Assembly (NCBI RefSeq): GCF_001411555.2
Contig: NC_049905.1
Coordinates: 17,288,097 to 17,352,096, forward strand
Reading direction: 5' to 3'
DNA from: Juglans regia
Lineage: Eukaryota > Streptophyta > Magnoliopsida > Fagales > Juglandaceae
DNA length: 64,000 nucleotides
Made by a program: the position numbers and the translations under genes. The notes below the pieces were generated by a model, which was not told the DNA's origin, ran no database searches, and saw nothing but the letters and a program-made list of their open reading frames with translations. This document shows positions 44,846-58,613 of the stretch, one piece after another (within the stretch, counting starts at the first letter, position 1; each line of letters starts with the position of its first letter).

Positions 44846-47800
44846 TAGGGCTGAGCACCGACCAAGTCAGAGTTGGTATGCCCTCCCTCTGACTCTGGCT
44901 CCGACTTTGTGGATGGTCGAATTTGACCTCCAACTCCGACTCTGAAATGTGCATCTTTCACTCTGACTCCAACTTATAGGAGCAGAGTCGAATTTGGGCA
45001 TTTTTTGGACTTTTTTTAACTTTATATTTGATCCACTTTTTAAAAATGAATTTTTGTGTTGGCTTTCAAATTACAATTTTTTCAAAATTACAATCTAAAC
45101 TAAATAATTTATTGAATTTTACTAAAAACATAACCAAAACTCCAACTAAATAAAAACAAGTAACATGCTTCAAAAAATTAGAAAAAAATAAAAAGAAAGT
45201 CATATTGTTCATTTACAGGATCCACCGATTGCTCCACTACAAGTCCCATTAAGCATCTGCTCCAACATAATCCCAGAACAAAACATAACACTACAACTAA
45301 TTGCTACTAATTTGTTGCAGCTTACAAGCCAAAACTAAAACATAAAAATAAAACCTAAATGATTCGCTCAAAAATTAATACAAGCCAACACTAAAATTGT
45401 TCTTGTTACAACCAACCTCCCAAAGGATCCAACAAACCCATCATCCAAATCATCCACATCCATCACATATCATAATGTTATTTCCATCCAACAACAACAA
45501 TAAACATTTTCTAAGTTCTCATTCCAACAATAAAAGAAACCCAATAACAAAAGAAACCCAACAGTAACAAAATTAAATATTCCCAACAACAACAACAACA
45601 AATGAACCAAATCCAAATTCTAAGTGGCATTCTAAGTTGTGCCTGAAGAACAAACGGCAACATTAGTAACGAAATAGAATAGGTCTACATAAATTTATAA
45701 AAGTAATGAAACAAAATTGAACAAATAACAGTTACGCAATTTCACAAAGGCACCTCAAACCTCAATCATATTCATGTAGTAAACTCACCATATTGGTGGT
45801 TAATTCTATCTAAGATGTTAAAGTATAAGAAATTAGTATCACAAAATGACAAAATCAAGATACATAACAAAATCTAAAAAAAAATCTAGAAATACATTAC
45901 CTGAGTCTAACTTATAGATGTCTGAATCATCAATTACATCCGAATAATCTTGATTGAAGCATATAAGAGTGGACTTCAATCAGTTTTGTGCACACACAAG
46001 AGCTTCTACAGTTCTAGGAGCCAAAAAACTCTGAAACGGATCTAGGACACAGCCTCCTGTGCTAAATGCTAACTCAATACTACGGTGGTGATCATAATGA
46101 CCAAGATACCTCTTATCATTAGAGCAAGAATTGGATATTTGGTGGAGTTGACCCTCCATTAAATTAAAAGGTCAAAACTCTCTGTTGAAACCTTAACATC
46201 CTCTAACAAATATTGTTCTAGCTCCGACTTACAATCCATCAATGTTGCTGATTTTCGCTCTTTATGGAAGTTTCTCAAAAAGGCCAAGGGATTGATTATA
46301 CAGCTACTCCCCATTGATGTACTACCCTTATTATGAGTGTGAGATATAGTTAACTTAGACCCATTTGCACACCCACCACCAAACGTAACCTACTGTTCAT
46401 ACAAAAACTCCATTTTCCTTTTGATGCAACAAATTCCTCACCCCTCTCACCGCCCATTGTTTGGTTGAATTAATATGCTTGAGTAATCAATTTGTACCAT
46501 GGATCAAGAATGGCAACAATAAAAAACAACCAGCTTATCTTTTGAAGATTACCCCAATATTTATCATACTTTATTTTCATTCCAAAAGTCATTGAACTCA
46601 AGTCTCGATTATTATTGTAACAAAAACTATTCAAATTTGCATAAATATTAATAAGCTCTTGGAAATAGAGATTTGATGTGACATATAGTGTATAAAAAAT
46701 ATGCAAGATGATATTATAAAATACATGAAGAAACTTTGTAAAATTTCTTATGGTCTCCCAATCATCTGACCCAGGAGCTCCTGGACCTTTTTTCACAAGC
46801 CCATCCTCAGACAAATCCCATCTTCAGAAAAATAAAATCATGAGTAGGGATCCTCATCATGCCGGAGTTGGAAGCATTTTTTATACTTCTCAGCCATGTC
46901 CAATATAAGATAAGTCAACTTTCGTCTAGTAAGCATGTTAAGACACAAGAAACTAGAATATGAAACTTTTAACCTATCAACACAAAACTTGAAAGTGATA
47001 AGTCTTCGGGGAGAAGACTTCACATACTTAATCAAATTTTAGATCCTTATGATTTAGTCATCACTCATTAGCATCTTTCAAACATTCACTCACAACAAGG
47101 TTTAAAATGTGTGCAGTACACCTCATGTGAATAAACTTGTGATCCACAACACACTCCTCGCTTCTTCTTTCCCTTCTTCTCAACCAATCAATAGAGGAAT
47201 CGTTCGAGGTAGGATTATCCACCTTATAAGAATTTTTTCAATGCCCTAGTCAAGCATGCACTCATCCAACTCCCTCCCAATTGTTACCCTCTGTGATCGC
47301 TAATTCAAGTAAATGAAATGATCTGATTATGCAACTTCCACCTACAATTATTAAAGTGAGCCGTGACACATATGTAATTAATGTTTTGGATAGAAGTCCA
47401 AGTGTTGGTGGTCAAACACACTCTTTGTTTGACCACCAACAAAGATATTTTCTTCAAGCTATCATTCTCTCTCAAGAATAGTCTCATACAATCCCTCATT
47501 ATCGTAAATGGAGAAGAAATAGAAAATTTAGGATCAAAGGATTTAGTGTAGTCTCGAAACCCTTAGTCCTCAACAACCCTAAAGGGTAACTCATCCATTA
47601 TCATCATCCTAGCAAGGGCAACCCTATTTTTTTTTTCATTATACTTGGTCATCCCTAATGTCTTCTCCTCCTCCCCTCCTTTAACTCTTGCCTAAGAGAT
47701 CAAGAATTGTTGACATCTGTCCAATTTACTCTTACAATTTTTAAGGCATAGGTGTATGTGTACTCTCATGGCTGAAGTGCCTTGCTTTTTGGGATGACAT

Positions 47801-48080
47801 TTCCATTGCCTCCCACAATAGTTACAAGTAGCTATAGGTTTTTTGGGATCACAATCAGACACTCTTGTGAAGTGATCTTATACCTCAGACATATTCTTGG
47901 GGTTTCTACTACATAGTGGAGGGAGGGGGTAGAACGGAAGGTATGAGTAGTGCCTACTGAAGAGTCTAAGGGCGCACTAGACTCTTCGATTATAGGAGTC
48001 TCGATAGGTTATTGTGGTACTGGTCCTTCTGGACAAGATGTAGAGGTGGACGTGAGAGTGATTGTGCCTTCACAATTCAT
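44846..48080 (-). mobile_element. Degenerate hAT transposon, transposase side; one end visible
   Basis: The left terminus tagggctgagcaccgacc is a hAT-type end and is followed by gactctggctccgac-type subterminal words. The first ~230 bp match the reverse complement of the right end of the non-autonomous hAT at 11150-12232. The transposase relic (45905-48080) is on the minus strand. I could not find the partner terminus or an 8-bp duplication to the right of 48080, so the right limit is unknown. Confidence 0.75.
45905..48080 (-). pseudogene. hAT transposase pseudogene (RICESLEEPER/Ac type)
   Basis: Read in broken frames on the minus strand from an ATG at 48080: a BED-type zinc finger near 47850-47740 (ATCNYCGRQWKCHPKK, later His and Cys), then CLTTNTWTSIQNINYICVTAH (in part, near 47420), HMRCTAHILNLVVSECLKDA (near 47110), KYVKSSPRRLITFKFC, and the C-terminal dimerisation signature ELAFSTGGCVLDPFQSFLAP with RTVEALVCAQ (near 46050). 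At least several stops and frameshifts break it. The order of domains is normal for the family, and it is non-functional as it stands. Confidence 0.9.
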
Positions 48081-49268
48081 GATTTAAAAACAAGAACACA
48101 ACACAAATAAAATAGTACAGTTAAGACAGCCTAAAAACACAAATACTAATTTAAATTGAGCCTTTTTTTTTTATTATTATAAATCACTAAAACAGTCCCA
48201 CATGTTCAAGTTAATCGTTCAAAACATCTCCACAAAAAATAATTTGTGTAATTTTGTGTTCTATTCATTCACATTTATATCAATTATTGTTTTCTAAAAT
48301 AAAGAGTTCAAGATTGATTGATATTGTTATATTAACATTTTCTTAAAAAAAAAAAAAAAGAAATCATTGATCAAATCAAAGAAATTGCGGCAAGGAAAAG
48401 TTTAACTGAGGTGACACAGCCTGCAAACATGCACGTGCCCAGATACAAATGAAGGGCCCTAAAGTTGTACTATGCCTGAGTGAGTGTTTAATTAAAACTT
48501 CAACTCCTCTACTGTAGTACTAGTTATTGTCCCAAATCTAACATGGACTCTACAAAAAATTGATACATGAAAAATACCAAATCAATGACGCATCCTTTTA
48601 GCAATCACAAACAGCATAGATGCCGCTTATATAAATTATTCTACCACCTCTCTAGTAGATTTGAAATGCAAGACAATTATAGTAGTCTTGAGTAGATCTT
48701 TTAGAAATGATCTAGATAAACTATGTGAATCAACAATTCTTCACGACAATTCAACCATTGGGGGGTGTGAGGCTTTAGAGTTTTGGAAATCAATCAAAGG
48801 ATCGACACATAATTGATTCAACAAAACCCATATCCACCAATTCATTAAGTGCCATGGGTTGATGTGGGTGATGGTTAGAATTACACAAATTCACACTATG
48901 TGATTTTACACAAAATTACATAGATTTACAACCAATGATTCACAACCATATTACACAAATTCACAACCAATAGATCAATCCATCAATCCACTTCCCATTT
49001 GCACTTCAAAATCAAATCAATAAAAAGAATGCCTAAATTCAAAAAAACTTACTCTGATTCCATGATATTGAGAGAGAGAGATAGAGAGAGGCATCAAAAT
49101 TTCAAGGGGACTTTGTAGCTTCATTAGCCTCTAGACCCTGTAAAATATTCAGAGAAAATAAAACATCAAAACAAAAGAGACAGACAAAGATAGAGAGAGC
49201 TAAGAGGCGATGGGAGAAGAGAGATAGATAGGTGACAGGAGAAGAGAAAGGGGCTTACTTCGTCTCCC

Positions 49269-49340
<72 letters not shown>

Positions 49341-51122
49341 GGGAGAAGAGAGAAGCGAGAGGTGACGGGGTGCGTGAACGCTGACCACGGGCTAAGGCTA
49401 AGGTTCATGCGGCAGTAGCTATGGTTCGTGTGGCCAGGGATAGAGATGAAGATCGTGAAGTCTGAAGGTAGAGGGGGGGGGGGGGTTAAGGGAAATAAGC
49501 TAAAACCACATAAAATGATGCTATTTTAACCTCTAAAAACAACGTCGTTTTAAATTAAGTGTGGCGTTTTGTAACCAAAACAGTCAAACGACACCGTTTT
49601 GACTCTGTTTTGACCCATTTTGGTAGGCTATTATAGATCTTGACTATTATAATTCTCACAATATCAAAATATTTATAAAGAACATACCAAAATCCATAGT
49701 CGTAATTGTTCTCCACACTTGATTAGAAAACACTTTCTCTCACTTAACCCTTTGATCTTTAGAATACACAAACTTATGGCTAGAGAGAGGACCAATTTCC
49801 TTCTATAATTGCAACTCCACTTCAAGGAGTTTTTGTAGGAAACCACTTCTCTTGTTTAACTGTGTTCTAAAAAAATTAGGATTAGAAAACCTTACGTTAT
49901 TAGAAGTCTAATAGTGGCATACACGTCATGTCATGTGAGACATTAAATTTTAACATTCTTCCAATTGGCCAATATGACAAACATTAGGCTCAATAAGGTT
50001 AATATTATGCATGCAAAAATCTAATCCATCTCCTTTGGTTCGAGCGAGAATTTGTACAATTAGCAAGTTAAGTTTATTGAACTTTTTAAGTGACTTATAC
50101 AAACTCTAGGTATTTACATTTTATTATGCACAATTTAAGGGTTAGAGAGAGGCCACAACATCTATTTTCATTGTATTATTAGAAGAAAACCTTAAGGAGA
50201 TTGGTTGAGACTTTATGAAATTTTCTTTCCTTGTAAATATAGCTTTATCATTTCATGTTCATGTTATTTTTTGGTAAGTCCATTGATATGGACGAGTTGG
50301 CCAAATGTTTTTTTCGGAGTTTTCGACGTATAGAGATCGAGTGGGTCACTCTTGATGTTGCAAGCTAGATTTCGTTACTTCAAGTGTCTTGTAAGATAGA
50401 CCTAATGCCCTCCTAAGTTATACGCTTCACCTACCTGACCTCAAAGGGAATAGAATGAGTCACCCTATGCTTTTGGCATCAAGAAAATTTCAAAGTGAGG
50501 AGGAGAAAAGGCATATAAAGCCTTAATCATAAGAGGTAGGATAATAGGTTATTGTACTACAACCTAGACCCCAGCCTCTTACCTTTTAGCGCCTCCAAGC
50601 ATAGTTAAAAGCTCACTTGAGAAATAAGGATATTAGAGAATTGCTTTACCCCAAGTGAATTGTGGAAAACCTTTCCCCAAACTATACAAGCTTTTTCTAA
50701 AGCACATGACCCTCCTGGATGTAGATGATGATATCTATATAGATGGATCTTATATGTATTGTATAATTTATATATACAACCTTGGGTATGAAGCCATCTT
50801 CAAGTAAAGTATAGCATTGCAGGGGTCATGGATTATAAGTTTCCACTTCGTTATAAAAATTGTGTTGATTTTTTATGTATGCTTTTGTTTTTTTTATTTA
50901 ATGTTAATTTGAATTAATAAATGGAAACTTTTAAATTACCTATTCACCCTCCTCTAAGTGCACTAGGATATGGTCCATTGAATTTTCAAGATCTTTCCTC
51001 ATTTTGTCTAAATCATTGTTCAAGTGTTGCGCAATAAATAAAGGCTACCCCATTTATTTTAATATTTGCCTAATTTGCTAATGTGTCACCTCAACATTAT
51101 AACCAACCCAATGACGTCCACT
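48081..51122. other. Intergenic AT-rich DNA with microsatellites, no gene
   Basis: Mixed low-complexity sequence without recognisable domains. The duplicated phrase acacaaattcacaac recurs near 48900-48970. Serine/leucine ORFs over the GA array are artefacts of the repeat. Confidence 0.5.
49272..49336. repeat. (GA)n microsatellite, about 32 units
   Basis: An uninterrupted AG/GA dinucleotide array of about 65 bp. The surroundings are also GA-rich. Confidence 0.98.
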
Positions 51123-51168
51123 AGAGAGAGAGAGAGAGAGAGAGAGAGAGTGTGTGTGTGTGTGTGTG
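51123..51168. repeat. Compound (GA)n(TG)n microsatellite
   Basis: About 14 GA units are followed directly by 9 TG units. Confidence 0.97.
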
Positions 51169-51169
51169 A

Positions 51170-51669
51170 AGGATGGAGAGAGAGTGAGGCTTACCTGCAC
51201 CGTGTGGTGGTAGGAATGGTGGGGAGCTGGGTGGCATGAATAGGGAAGGATGACATGGAGATAGGTTGGTTTGGGGGGGTGGGGGGTGGGTTACGCCCAT
51301 AAGAAATGAGAGAGAAAAAGAGAAAAGTGGGTTTAGAGCTATTGATGTCAAGATGATATAATAAACAACCTTTGTTACCATTAGTATTATCTATAACTGT
51401 AAAAGGCAATTTTATATTTTAACATAATAAACAACTTTTGTTACGATAGTATTATCTGTAACTGTAAAAAGGGTTCATTGGATCCTGATATTAGCTTTTT
51501 TATTCAAAACTATTATGCAAACGTGGGTTATCATTAAAAAAGTGAAGAAATAAGACACTTGATGTCAAGATGACGTAATAAACAACTCTTGTTACCATTA
51601 GTATTATCTGTAGTTGTGAAAGGGTTTATTGGACATATAAATAAACAAAGTGGGATTGAGTTTATAAAA
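51170..51669. other. Intergenic; three diverged copies of a ~50-bp phrase
   Basis: The phrase ataataaacaac.tttgttac followed by agtattatctgtaactgt occurs near 51358, 51425 and 51578. No gene is seen. Confidence 0.6.
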
Positions 51670-53050
51670 GGAAAAAGGTTTGGGCCTTACACTGTACCTC
51701 TCATGTACTAATAACACTACCATAAGTCTCTAATCCTGTCAAGGTGCTCTATTCATCATCTACTCCTGTTTATGAACCCCGTATGTCACACCAATCAGAC
51801 TCAAGTTTTCATCAACTTTCTTCCCAACATCCCGATCCATTTTACTCCACTAGACATCCTGTAATAGACATATACTTTGTTGTTCTAGCTAGACCAATCA
51901 ACTTCTTTTAGGACCCACTGGCACCAAGCTATGCAAGAAGAATTTCTACCATAAAATCAAACCACACCCAGAATCTTTGTTCACATCTTCCTCATAAAAT
52001 ATCAATTCTTCAATGTTAAATAACAATGTCATGGCTCTTTTGATCAATTCAAGGCCAAATTGGAGGCCAAGTGCTTTGAAAAACAAGAGCGATTGATTAC
52101 ACCGAGACCTTTAGCCCTATGATAAATGCTTCCACTAGTTGAACCATAATGACAATTGCACTCCACTTTTATTGGCCTCTTAAACAACTGGATGTTTTCA
52201 ATGCTTTTCTCCATGACACATTCGAAGAAGAAATCTTCATGGAACAGCCACTAGGCTTCATTGACGAAGGTCATCCCAATAATGTTTGCAAACTATCCAA
52301 GGCCATCTATGGACTAAACCAAGCTCTATGATCATGGTTGAACAAGTTAGCTGCTACTCTTCTCGATCTTAGCTTCACATAATCCAATGTTCTCATCAAA
52401 CCAATGTTACTATCTTGATTTTAATTTGTGTTGTTGATATAATAGTGATAGGGAACAATTCAAGTGCCATATCTCAACTTATAGCTCGTTTGCAGCAAAC
52501 TTTTACTATGAAAAATCTCGGGTCACTCCACCTCATCCTTGGCATTCAAGTTCATTGCACAAACAAGTGGTTGCACCTATCTCAAGATAAATATGTTGTT
52601 GACGGTGATCATATGAAAAATACCTATTGGTGAAAAACTAATCTTGTGGGCCTACTGAACAAAACTATCTCAACATTATGGTGATCCTCTTGAAAATGCC
52701 TCTAAGTATAGACAGCTGGTTGACTCTTCACAATATTGTACAATCACTCAACTTTACATTGCATTCTCTATAGATCAACCATGCCAATTTATGCACAGTC
52801 CAACCACAACTCATTGGATTGCCTCTAAGAGAGTTTTGCAATGGCATGCTCATCAAAGAAAAGATGTTGAAGAAAGTTGAGCGGATACAGTAATAAAAAT
52901 AATAAATGCTACTTTGATGCATGTAGTACACTATCTTTAAGGTGATAATTATCCTCACTCGAAAGAACTTGCTAATGGGCTACAAGCAACTCACCTCCAG
53001 GATACAACAAATTAGTCACCAATTGCATATAGCAATTCTAAAGTTTTCCC
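51670..53050 (+). pseudogene. Decayed Ty1/copia-type pol region (reverse transcriptase)
   Basis: Plus-strand relics in order: a serine/proline-rich pre-RT segment (51740-51900), the RT core LKQLDVFNAFLHDTFEEEIF and KLSKAIYGLNQA (52185-52325), the catalytic box region as CVVDIIVIGNN where the usual YVDD is lost, LGSLHLILGIQVH, then TITQLYIAFSIDQPCQFMHS (52740-52800). Stops and frameshifts separate the pieces. It is a dead LTR-retrotransposon fragment. Confidence 0.9.
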
Positions 53051-53333
53051 TTAGAGTTTCTCTACAAAATTTACAAAATTGTGTATGTGACTGTAAATAA
53101 TAGGAGAATAGAATGTTAAAATTTATGAGTTACATCCTCCATCTATAGAGAATGAAGTGACACTTTGTAAAAGATTAGAACCCATAAGTTGTGATTTTTC
53201 AAGTGGTAGTTATTAGTTTAAAGGATATAACGTTTCATTTAAGGACCAAAAAGCATATATGCCTGGTAGGTTTGAAACTCTCCAACACTACTTTTAGATC
53301 ATTTTTAAAGCGTTGTGCCTCTTTCGACCGGGT

Positions 53334-53423
53334 CGTGTGGATGAAGCATTGTGCTTGCTCGGGCTGTGTGGATGAAGCATTGTGTTTGCTCGGACTGTTT
53401 GGATGAAGCATTGTACCTGTTCG
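53334..53423. repeat. 31-bp tandem repeat, three units
   Basis: The phrase tggatgaagcattgtg recurs at 53338, 53369 and 53400 with gct/tcgg linkers. It may belong to an LTR of the adjacent decayed copia element, but the LTR limits are not certain. Confidence 0.9.
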
Positions 53424-53973
53424 TCCCATGGGCAAGATCTGTTTTGCCCAAACCCAAGCCTAACACATCATTTATTTCACAAAATATAGATAAAGTGCTA
53501 TTTGAAGTTTCAAACCCATGCCCTCAAAATCAACATAAGCCATTCATTTCAATTGTGATTATGATTCCACGTGAATATATAATAAGCCACACTCAATAAA
53601 CCTACATATTTAATTTCACATTCGACAATAAATATAAAAATAAAAGATAGCTTAGAAGGACATTATCATTTGATATCTTCCTACGTACTCTTGAATAAAT
53701 TTTAGATCTCTTTACCAAGGGACTAACTTCAGCCAATTTCTTACTCTACGTGACAAGCTAAGGGTTTGTTCCATTAGCTTGGATGTAAGGGGATGCTAAG
53801 CCCATTGTTAGCCTAATATCATGCCACTTGAAATACAGTACTTGAAAACCTCAACACATGTGTCCCACTTGATATAAAGCCTCCAGATAGCAAGAAATTT
53901 GAGAATTAAGTAGCTCATTGCATGGTATCAGTACTTAAGAATCACACAAAATGGAAGGCTAGCTAGTAGCAGT

Positions 53974-54540
53974 TAGGGGTGGCAATATGTGGTACGACTT
54001 GTTAACCCAACACCAACACGACACGATAATAACGGGTTTGAATTTAGTCTTAACGGATTCGGGTCAAAACAAGCTAACCCGTTCGACACGATTGCTTAAC
54101 GTGACTCGTTAAGAAAGTTAAAGTTACAATTATACCCTTATACCTAAAAGTAAAATTATTGGAATTTTAATTTCGATATTTTTATTATTTGGATTGTAAT
54201 TTTGGATTTGTAGTTAGTTTTATATCTTTTATTGATATTGTAATTTTAACATTTATATAAAATTATGCTAAACTTAATCAGATCAAATTGGTTAATTTCG
54301 GATTTGTTCAACCCATTTGCATAAACGGATCAAGTTGTGTCGTGTTAACCTATTTTGTAGTATTCACTAACAGGTCAAAACGGGTCGTATCGTGTCAACC
54401 TATTATGTTAATGGGTCGTATTAGGGTTTGAGATTTTGACATGATGAGCTTAATGGGCTGTGTTCGGATTAACTTATATAGTATAATATACATAACTTGA
54501 TACGACACAAATACGACCCGTTAACACGATTTGACACCTA
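53974..54540. mobile_element. hAT-like MITE with TAGGGGTGGCA-type ends
   Basis: It starts taggggtggcaatatg and ends atttgacaccta, whose complement is taggtgtcaaat. Many acgggtcg/cgacccgt words occur in both orientations towards the ends, and the middle is AT-rich. The flanks tagcagtt and tagcaaca are only partly alike, so the 8-bp duplication is decayed or the end is a few bases off. Confidence 0.7.
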
Positions 54541-57500
54541 TAGCAACAGTCTCAAATATCCTTTATTGGAAGATCAAGCTATATAAGATGGAAGGACAGC
54601 TCAAATCATGGATTCTCTGCAGTCAATGCAATAAGAAAAAACTTGTCAATAGCTTAGCAGATTTTGCGCCAATTTGGTATTAATTAAGGACATGAGTTTC
54701 TCTTGTACACTCAAAACAGAAAAAAGACAGCTTCTCTTGTACATTTAATACAACAATATAATATAATTTATTTTCTGGCTTTTGCATTCAATTAAGCTAC
54801 TTTCTCATATATTAGTTCATTAAGAGCACTGGAATCTGGCCTGGGGCTGGGGGGAAAAAGGATGTAGTTTGGCAGTTCAAAATATAGAAACCCATGCATG
54901 CATGCATTGATCTCTCTCGCCTCTGATCCTCTAATTCAAGAATTTAAACGACCAAAGTAAATAGCTTTTAAGTAAAATAAGTCAAATTTGGAAGAGTTTC
55001 CTAAATTAATACCCCATCCTCTCTACAAAACATCACTCCTAATGCCAATAACTTGATCATGATCAGTAGTGCTGAAATGGTAATTAGGTATATACGTATT
55101 AGATAGCTGCTTCTATTGTACCCCATCGTCATCTATCTCAGGAATTTATTCGACCTTTACCTGAAATATAAACGTCCCATGAGTCTTTTTTAGCTTGGGA
55201 ATGCATGCCATAGACTCATAGCTGTGACGGACATGCACCTCTGCCTGTCTGTCTGTTCTTGTAAAAAGAAAAAAAAGAGATCTCCAGAAAATGAGAACTC
55301 ATTGGTTAGTGGAATCTCACGTCGATGTTCATCATTTTCAAGCACTGGCCCAAACAGCACACCGATCACATGCGAGAGAGAATATAGAGAGAGAGAGAGA
55401 AAATCCCTCGACTCGAATTCTCTCAGCTTTTTGTTCTGCATGGTTGCTTTATGGTTTCCCTTTTACCGCTGGATTCGAAGAAGTCAGTCTTTCTACTTTG
55501 AGTTTAGCAATATAACGACGACACATAATGTACCTGGAGAGAGAGAGAGACACAGTATCCAATCAATTCTGTACATCAAATCCATCTTTTCTTTATTCTT
55601 TTAATATTTTGCCTTTGAATTCCTCTCTTTTCGGATAGAATAATGATACTTCTCCCCCCACAATCTTATATAAATTTTTATTTATTTATTAAATTATTAA
55701 AAAAATATTTTTAAATAATATTATATATTTTTAAAAAATATATATAAAATTATAAAATAAAATAATAATAATAATAAATACCAAATGACAACTCAGGCAC
55801 TCTTTCACATATATAGTTGGTTAAACGTGTCGACTGCACAAGGCATTAATCCTCGTGCAGGATGACATTGGGAGACTGGTATTGGTCACAGGGTACAAAA
55901 TAAATAAAAAAAATCTTCACAATTTTTAAATACTCCACATTTTATATTTTATTTTATTTTATATTTTTTCTTTTATCAAATATTTATTATATAAATAATA
56001 AATAAAAAAGTTGAAATAATTTAAAATTAATAAACTAAAAAAATATATTAAAATTTTAAAAATTTTTAAAAAATATAGAATGTGGAGTGTGGTGGAAGTT
56101 GTTTAGTAAAACTCAAATAAAAATATACTTGAAGAATTCATATTATTCTTTGGTTTTTTATATATACAAAATATTGGATATTAATTAATTAAAAATAATT
56201 TTAGATATAATTTTAGATTCATGCACACTTTTTAAAAATAATAGAGCCTATTATTAATTTTTTTTCATGTAAGTCTCAGACTTAATCATTTTTTTAAAAG
56301 AAAAATATGAGATTTATATATTTTAAAACTGTAAATATTATATCTCTTAAATGAATATATATATATATATATTTTATTGTGATTTAAGACGGGTTTATAG
56401 TTATTTTTAAGAGAAAAATTGTTAGCTAGGTTCCCTCCATCCCATGGCTTCACTGTATATATATAGGTTAAGAGAAAATCAGAAACCCTAGCTCCCACTT
56501 CCATGGATAGCATGCATGCAGATGGAGGGATCCTTTTGAGGGGATGAGTATCACCAACCATCCTAATTACCCTAAAATTAATAATATGATTTTTAATTTT
56601 TCTTAAATTTATTTTTGTATATTTTATTATGTTTTATTTGTAACTTGTTTTTTTTTTTTTTTATATGTGGCAGTCTTTTTATAAGATAATTTTAAACAAA
56701 AATAATCAGAAAACCTAGCTAGTGACTAATTAATTTTTTTTTTTAAATAGCCATTTACCCAATAATAATATATTTCTCAATTACTTTTGCCACAAAAAAA
56801 TTTCACAAAACTAATATTATAAACTGATATGCCATGATATACGGATACATCATTTGATATATTATAAAGTTATTTTTATTATAAAATAGATATATCGTAT
56901 CATATAAAATCATATCAATTTGTTAATATATTTTTGTGGAATCCATTCATGACGTCTATACTACTTCTCATATTATATATATATATATATATTTATATAA
57001 ATGATTCATTGCTCAAAGTTCAAGGCCAAATCATGTTAGTAATCGAATGCATGCTCAAATTATATATGGAGATGCACTATATTTTTACTTTAAAGTTTGT
57101 CACATTTTCAGGCCCAGGTATCGGCTGTCACCCTCGATTGACAAATGTTGATTATTTTCAATCTCAAACTCGTGCCCTCCTATTTAGTACTGTGATGACT
57201 GGACATCTGTCAAACAAGTACTTTAGCTGAAACGCTTTGCCCATTATGCTTTTACCTTTTAAAAAAATTGTTCAGCTTTTTAACTATCTCTGAATTAATC
57301 ACTTACTCTTAAATTATTAGCAATAATTTAATTTATCTGCACTATAGATGTCCCCTTCGTATAATTATACCAAAACTATTTAATTATAGTCAATTATTTT
57401 TGATAAAAATTATTATTTTTTTATCAAAATAAATTTATTTTTATCGTAAATAATTATTATCGTTGTAAATAATCTGTCATAAATATTCATTTTTCTTGTT

Positions 57501-58213
57501 GTGTACTACTTCTATTATCAACCAGTACTAATTGTATTTAAACTTTTAATTAGTGATAAATCACAATGTACATTATATATATATTTTCATAATTTAAAAA
57601 TTAAAAGAGACTCATTATCGTTTTTATTGGAAAAGATATTCTCCGTTTTATTTGAAATGAATAGTATCAATTTCTTACAAAATATGAGATATTTTAATCA
57701 TTTCACGATAATTTGATTAATAAAATGATGAAAATACTCTATGTTTATACTTGAAATAAATTGAATTATCATTTTTCATCATTATTTATGCAATATTAAA
57801 TTAGTAAAAAATATTTATTAATTTTTGTTAACGACCAATCATTTAAATGATCAAGAAATGAGAGGATGGCCATTAATTAATTCTTGAACAAATTAATTAC
57901 AAGAAAAATATTATTTTCATCGTTCTATTCTATCGCTCAATTCTATTGCTGTAATTTTTTATTTTTTATTTTTATTTAGTGATTTAGAATATATTTTTTA
58001 ATAATATTTTAATTTTTTTTATTTTTTTAAAAATATTTAAAAATATTAAAAGATATATATATAAAAAAAAAATCCTATAATTAACTGTAGCAACCAGCGG
58101 TAGCCGGCCGTAGAGCAATCTGGCCTAATTATAAAGGTCTTTTTAAGCTAGCCACGCTAGCTACCTTGACTTCTCTGAACTACTCTACTCAACTTGATCA
58201 TTGGACTTTCCAT
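54541..58213. promoter_or_regulatory. Upstream intergenic region of the CEN/TFL1 gene
   Basis: No gene was found in 3.7 kb. Notable parts: a catgcatgcatgcattgat RY-rich stretch (54894-54912), GA microsatellites at 55386-55399 and 55538-55549, a moderately GC-rich block at 55190-55560, long AT-only stretches (55670-56100, 57260-58080) and TA runs. Any enhancer role is inference from position only. Confidence 0.45.
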
Positions 58214-58220
58214 TATAAAT
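58214..58220 (+). promoter_or_regulatory. Candidate TATA box for CEN/TFL1
   Basis: TATAAAT lies 146 bases before the ATG, a plausible distance for a leader of about 110 bases. A second candidate, TATAAAG at 58130-58136, would give a longer leader. Transcript data are needed to choose between them. Confidence 0.45.
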
Positions 58221-58359
58221 ATGAGGTTTCCATTTCAAAGCCCCACGAGAAACTTTTACAGAAAAAGCTCGAGTACTCATGTTGCGCGCATCTGAACAGA
58301 ACCCTTGACGGCCACTCTCTCTGATCTGTCTTTCCGGCCCAAGCTTCTCTTTCATTGAT

Positions 58360-58579
58360 ATGGCAAATATGTCAGATCCTCTTGTAATAGGAGGGATTAT
58401 CGGAGATGTTGTTGACTCTTTCTCTCCAAGTGTGAGAATGACTGTAACGTACAACAGAAACAAGCAAGTATATAATGGGCACGAGCTCTTTCCTTCGACA
58501 GTATCCATGAAACCTTTGGTTGAGGTTGATGGAGGTGATTTGAGATCATTTTTCACGCTGGTATGGTTGTGTACGTACA

Positions 58580-58613
<34 letters not shown>

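Noticed and set aside
49166..49408. Leucine/serine repeat ORFs on the minus strand
   Set aside because: They are translations of the (GA)n microsatellite; no start context or domain.
48080..49700. Right terminus of the hAT element
   Set aside because: No complement of tagggctgagca and no copy of the left 8-bp flank attgtcaa was found, so the border was left open.
51121..51409. Minus-strand ORFs with histidine/threonine and proline stretches
   Set aside because: They are products of the GA/TG microsatellite and a G-rich patch.
58185..58580. 131-codon minus-strand ORF
   Set aside because: It is the antisense shadow of CEN exon 1 and its leader.
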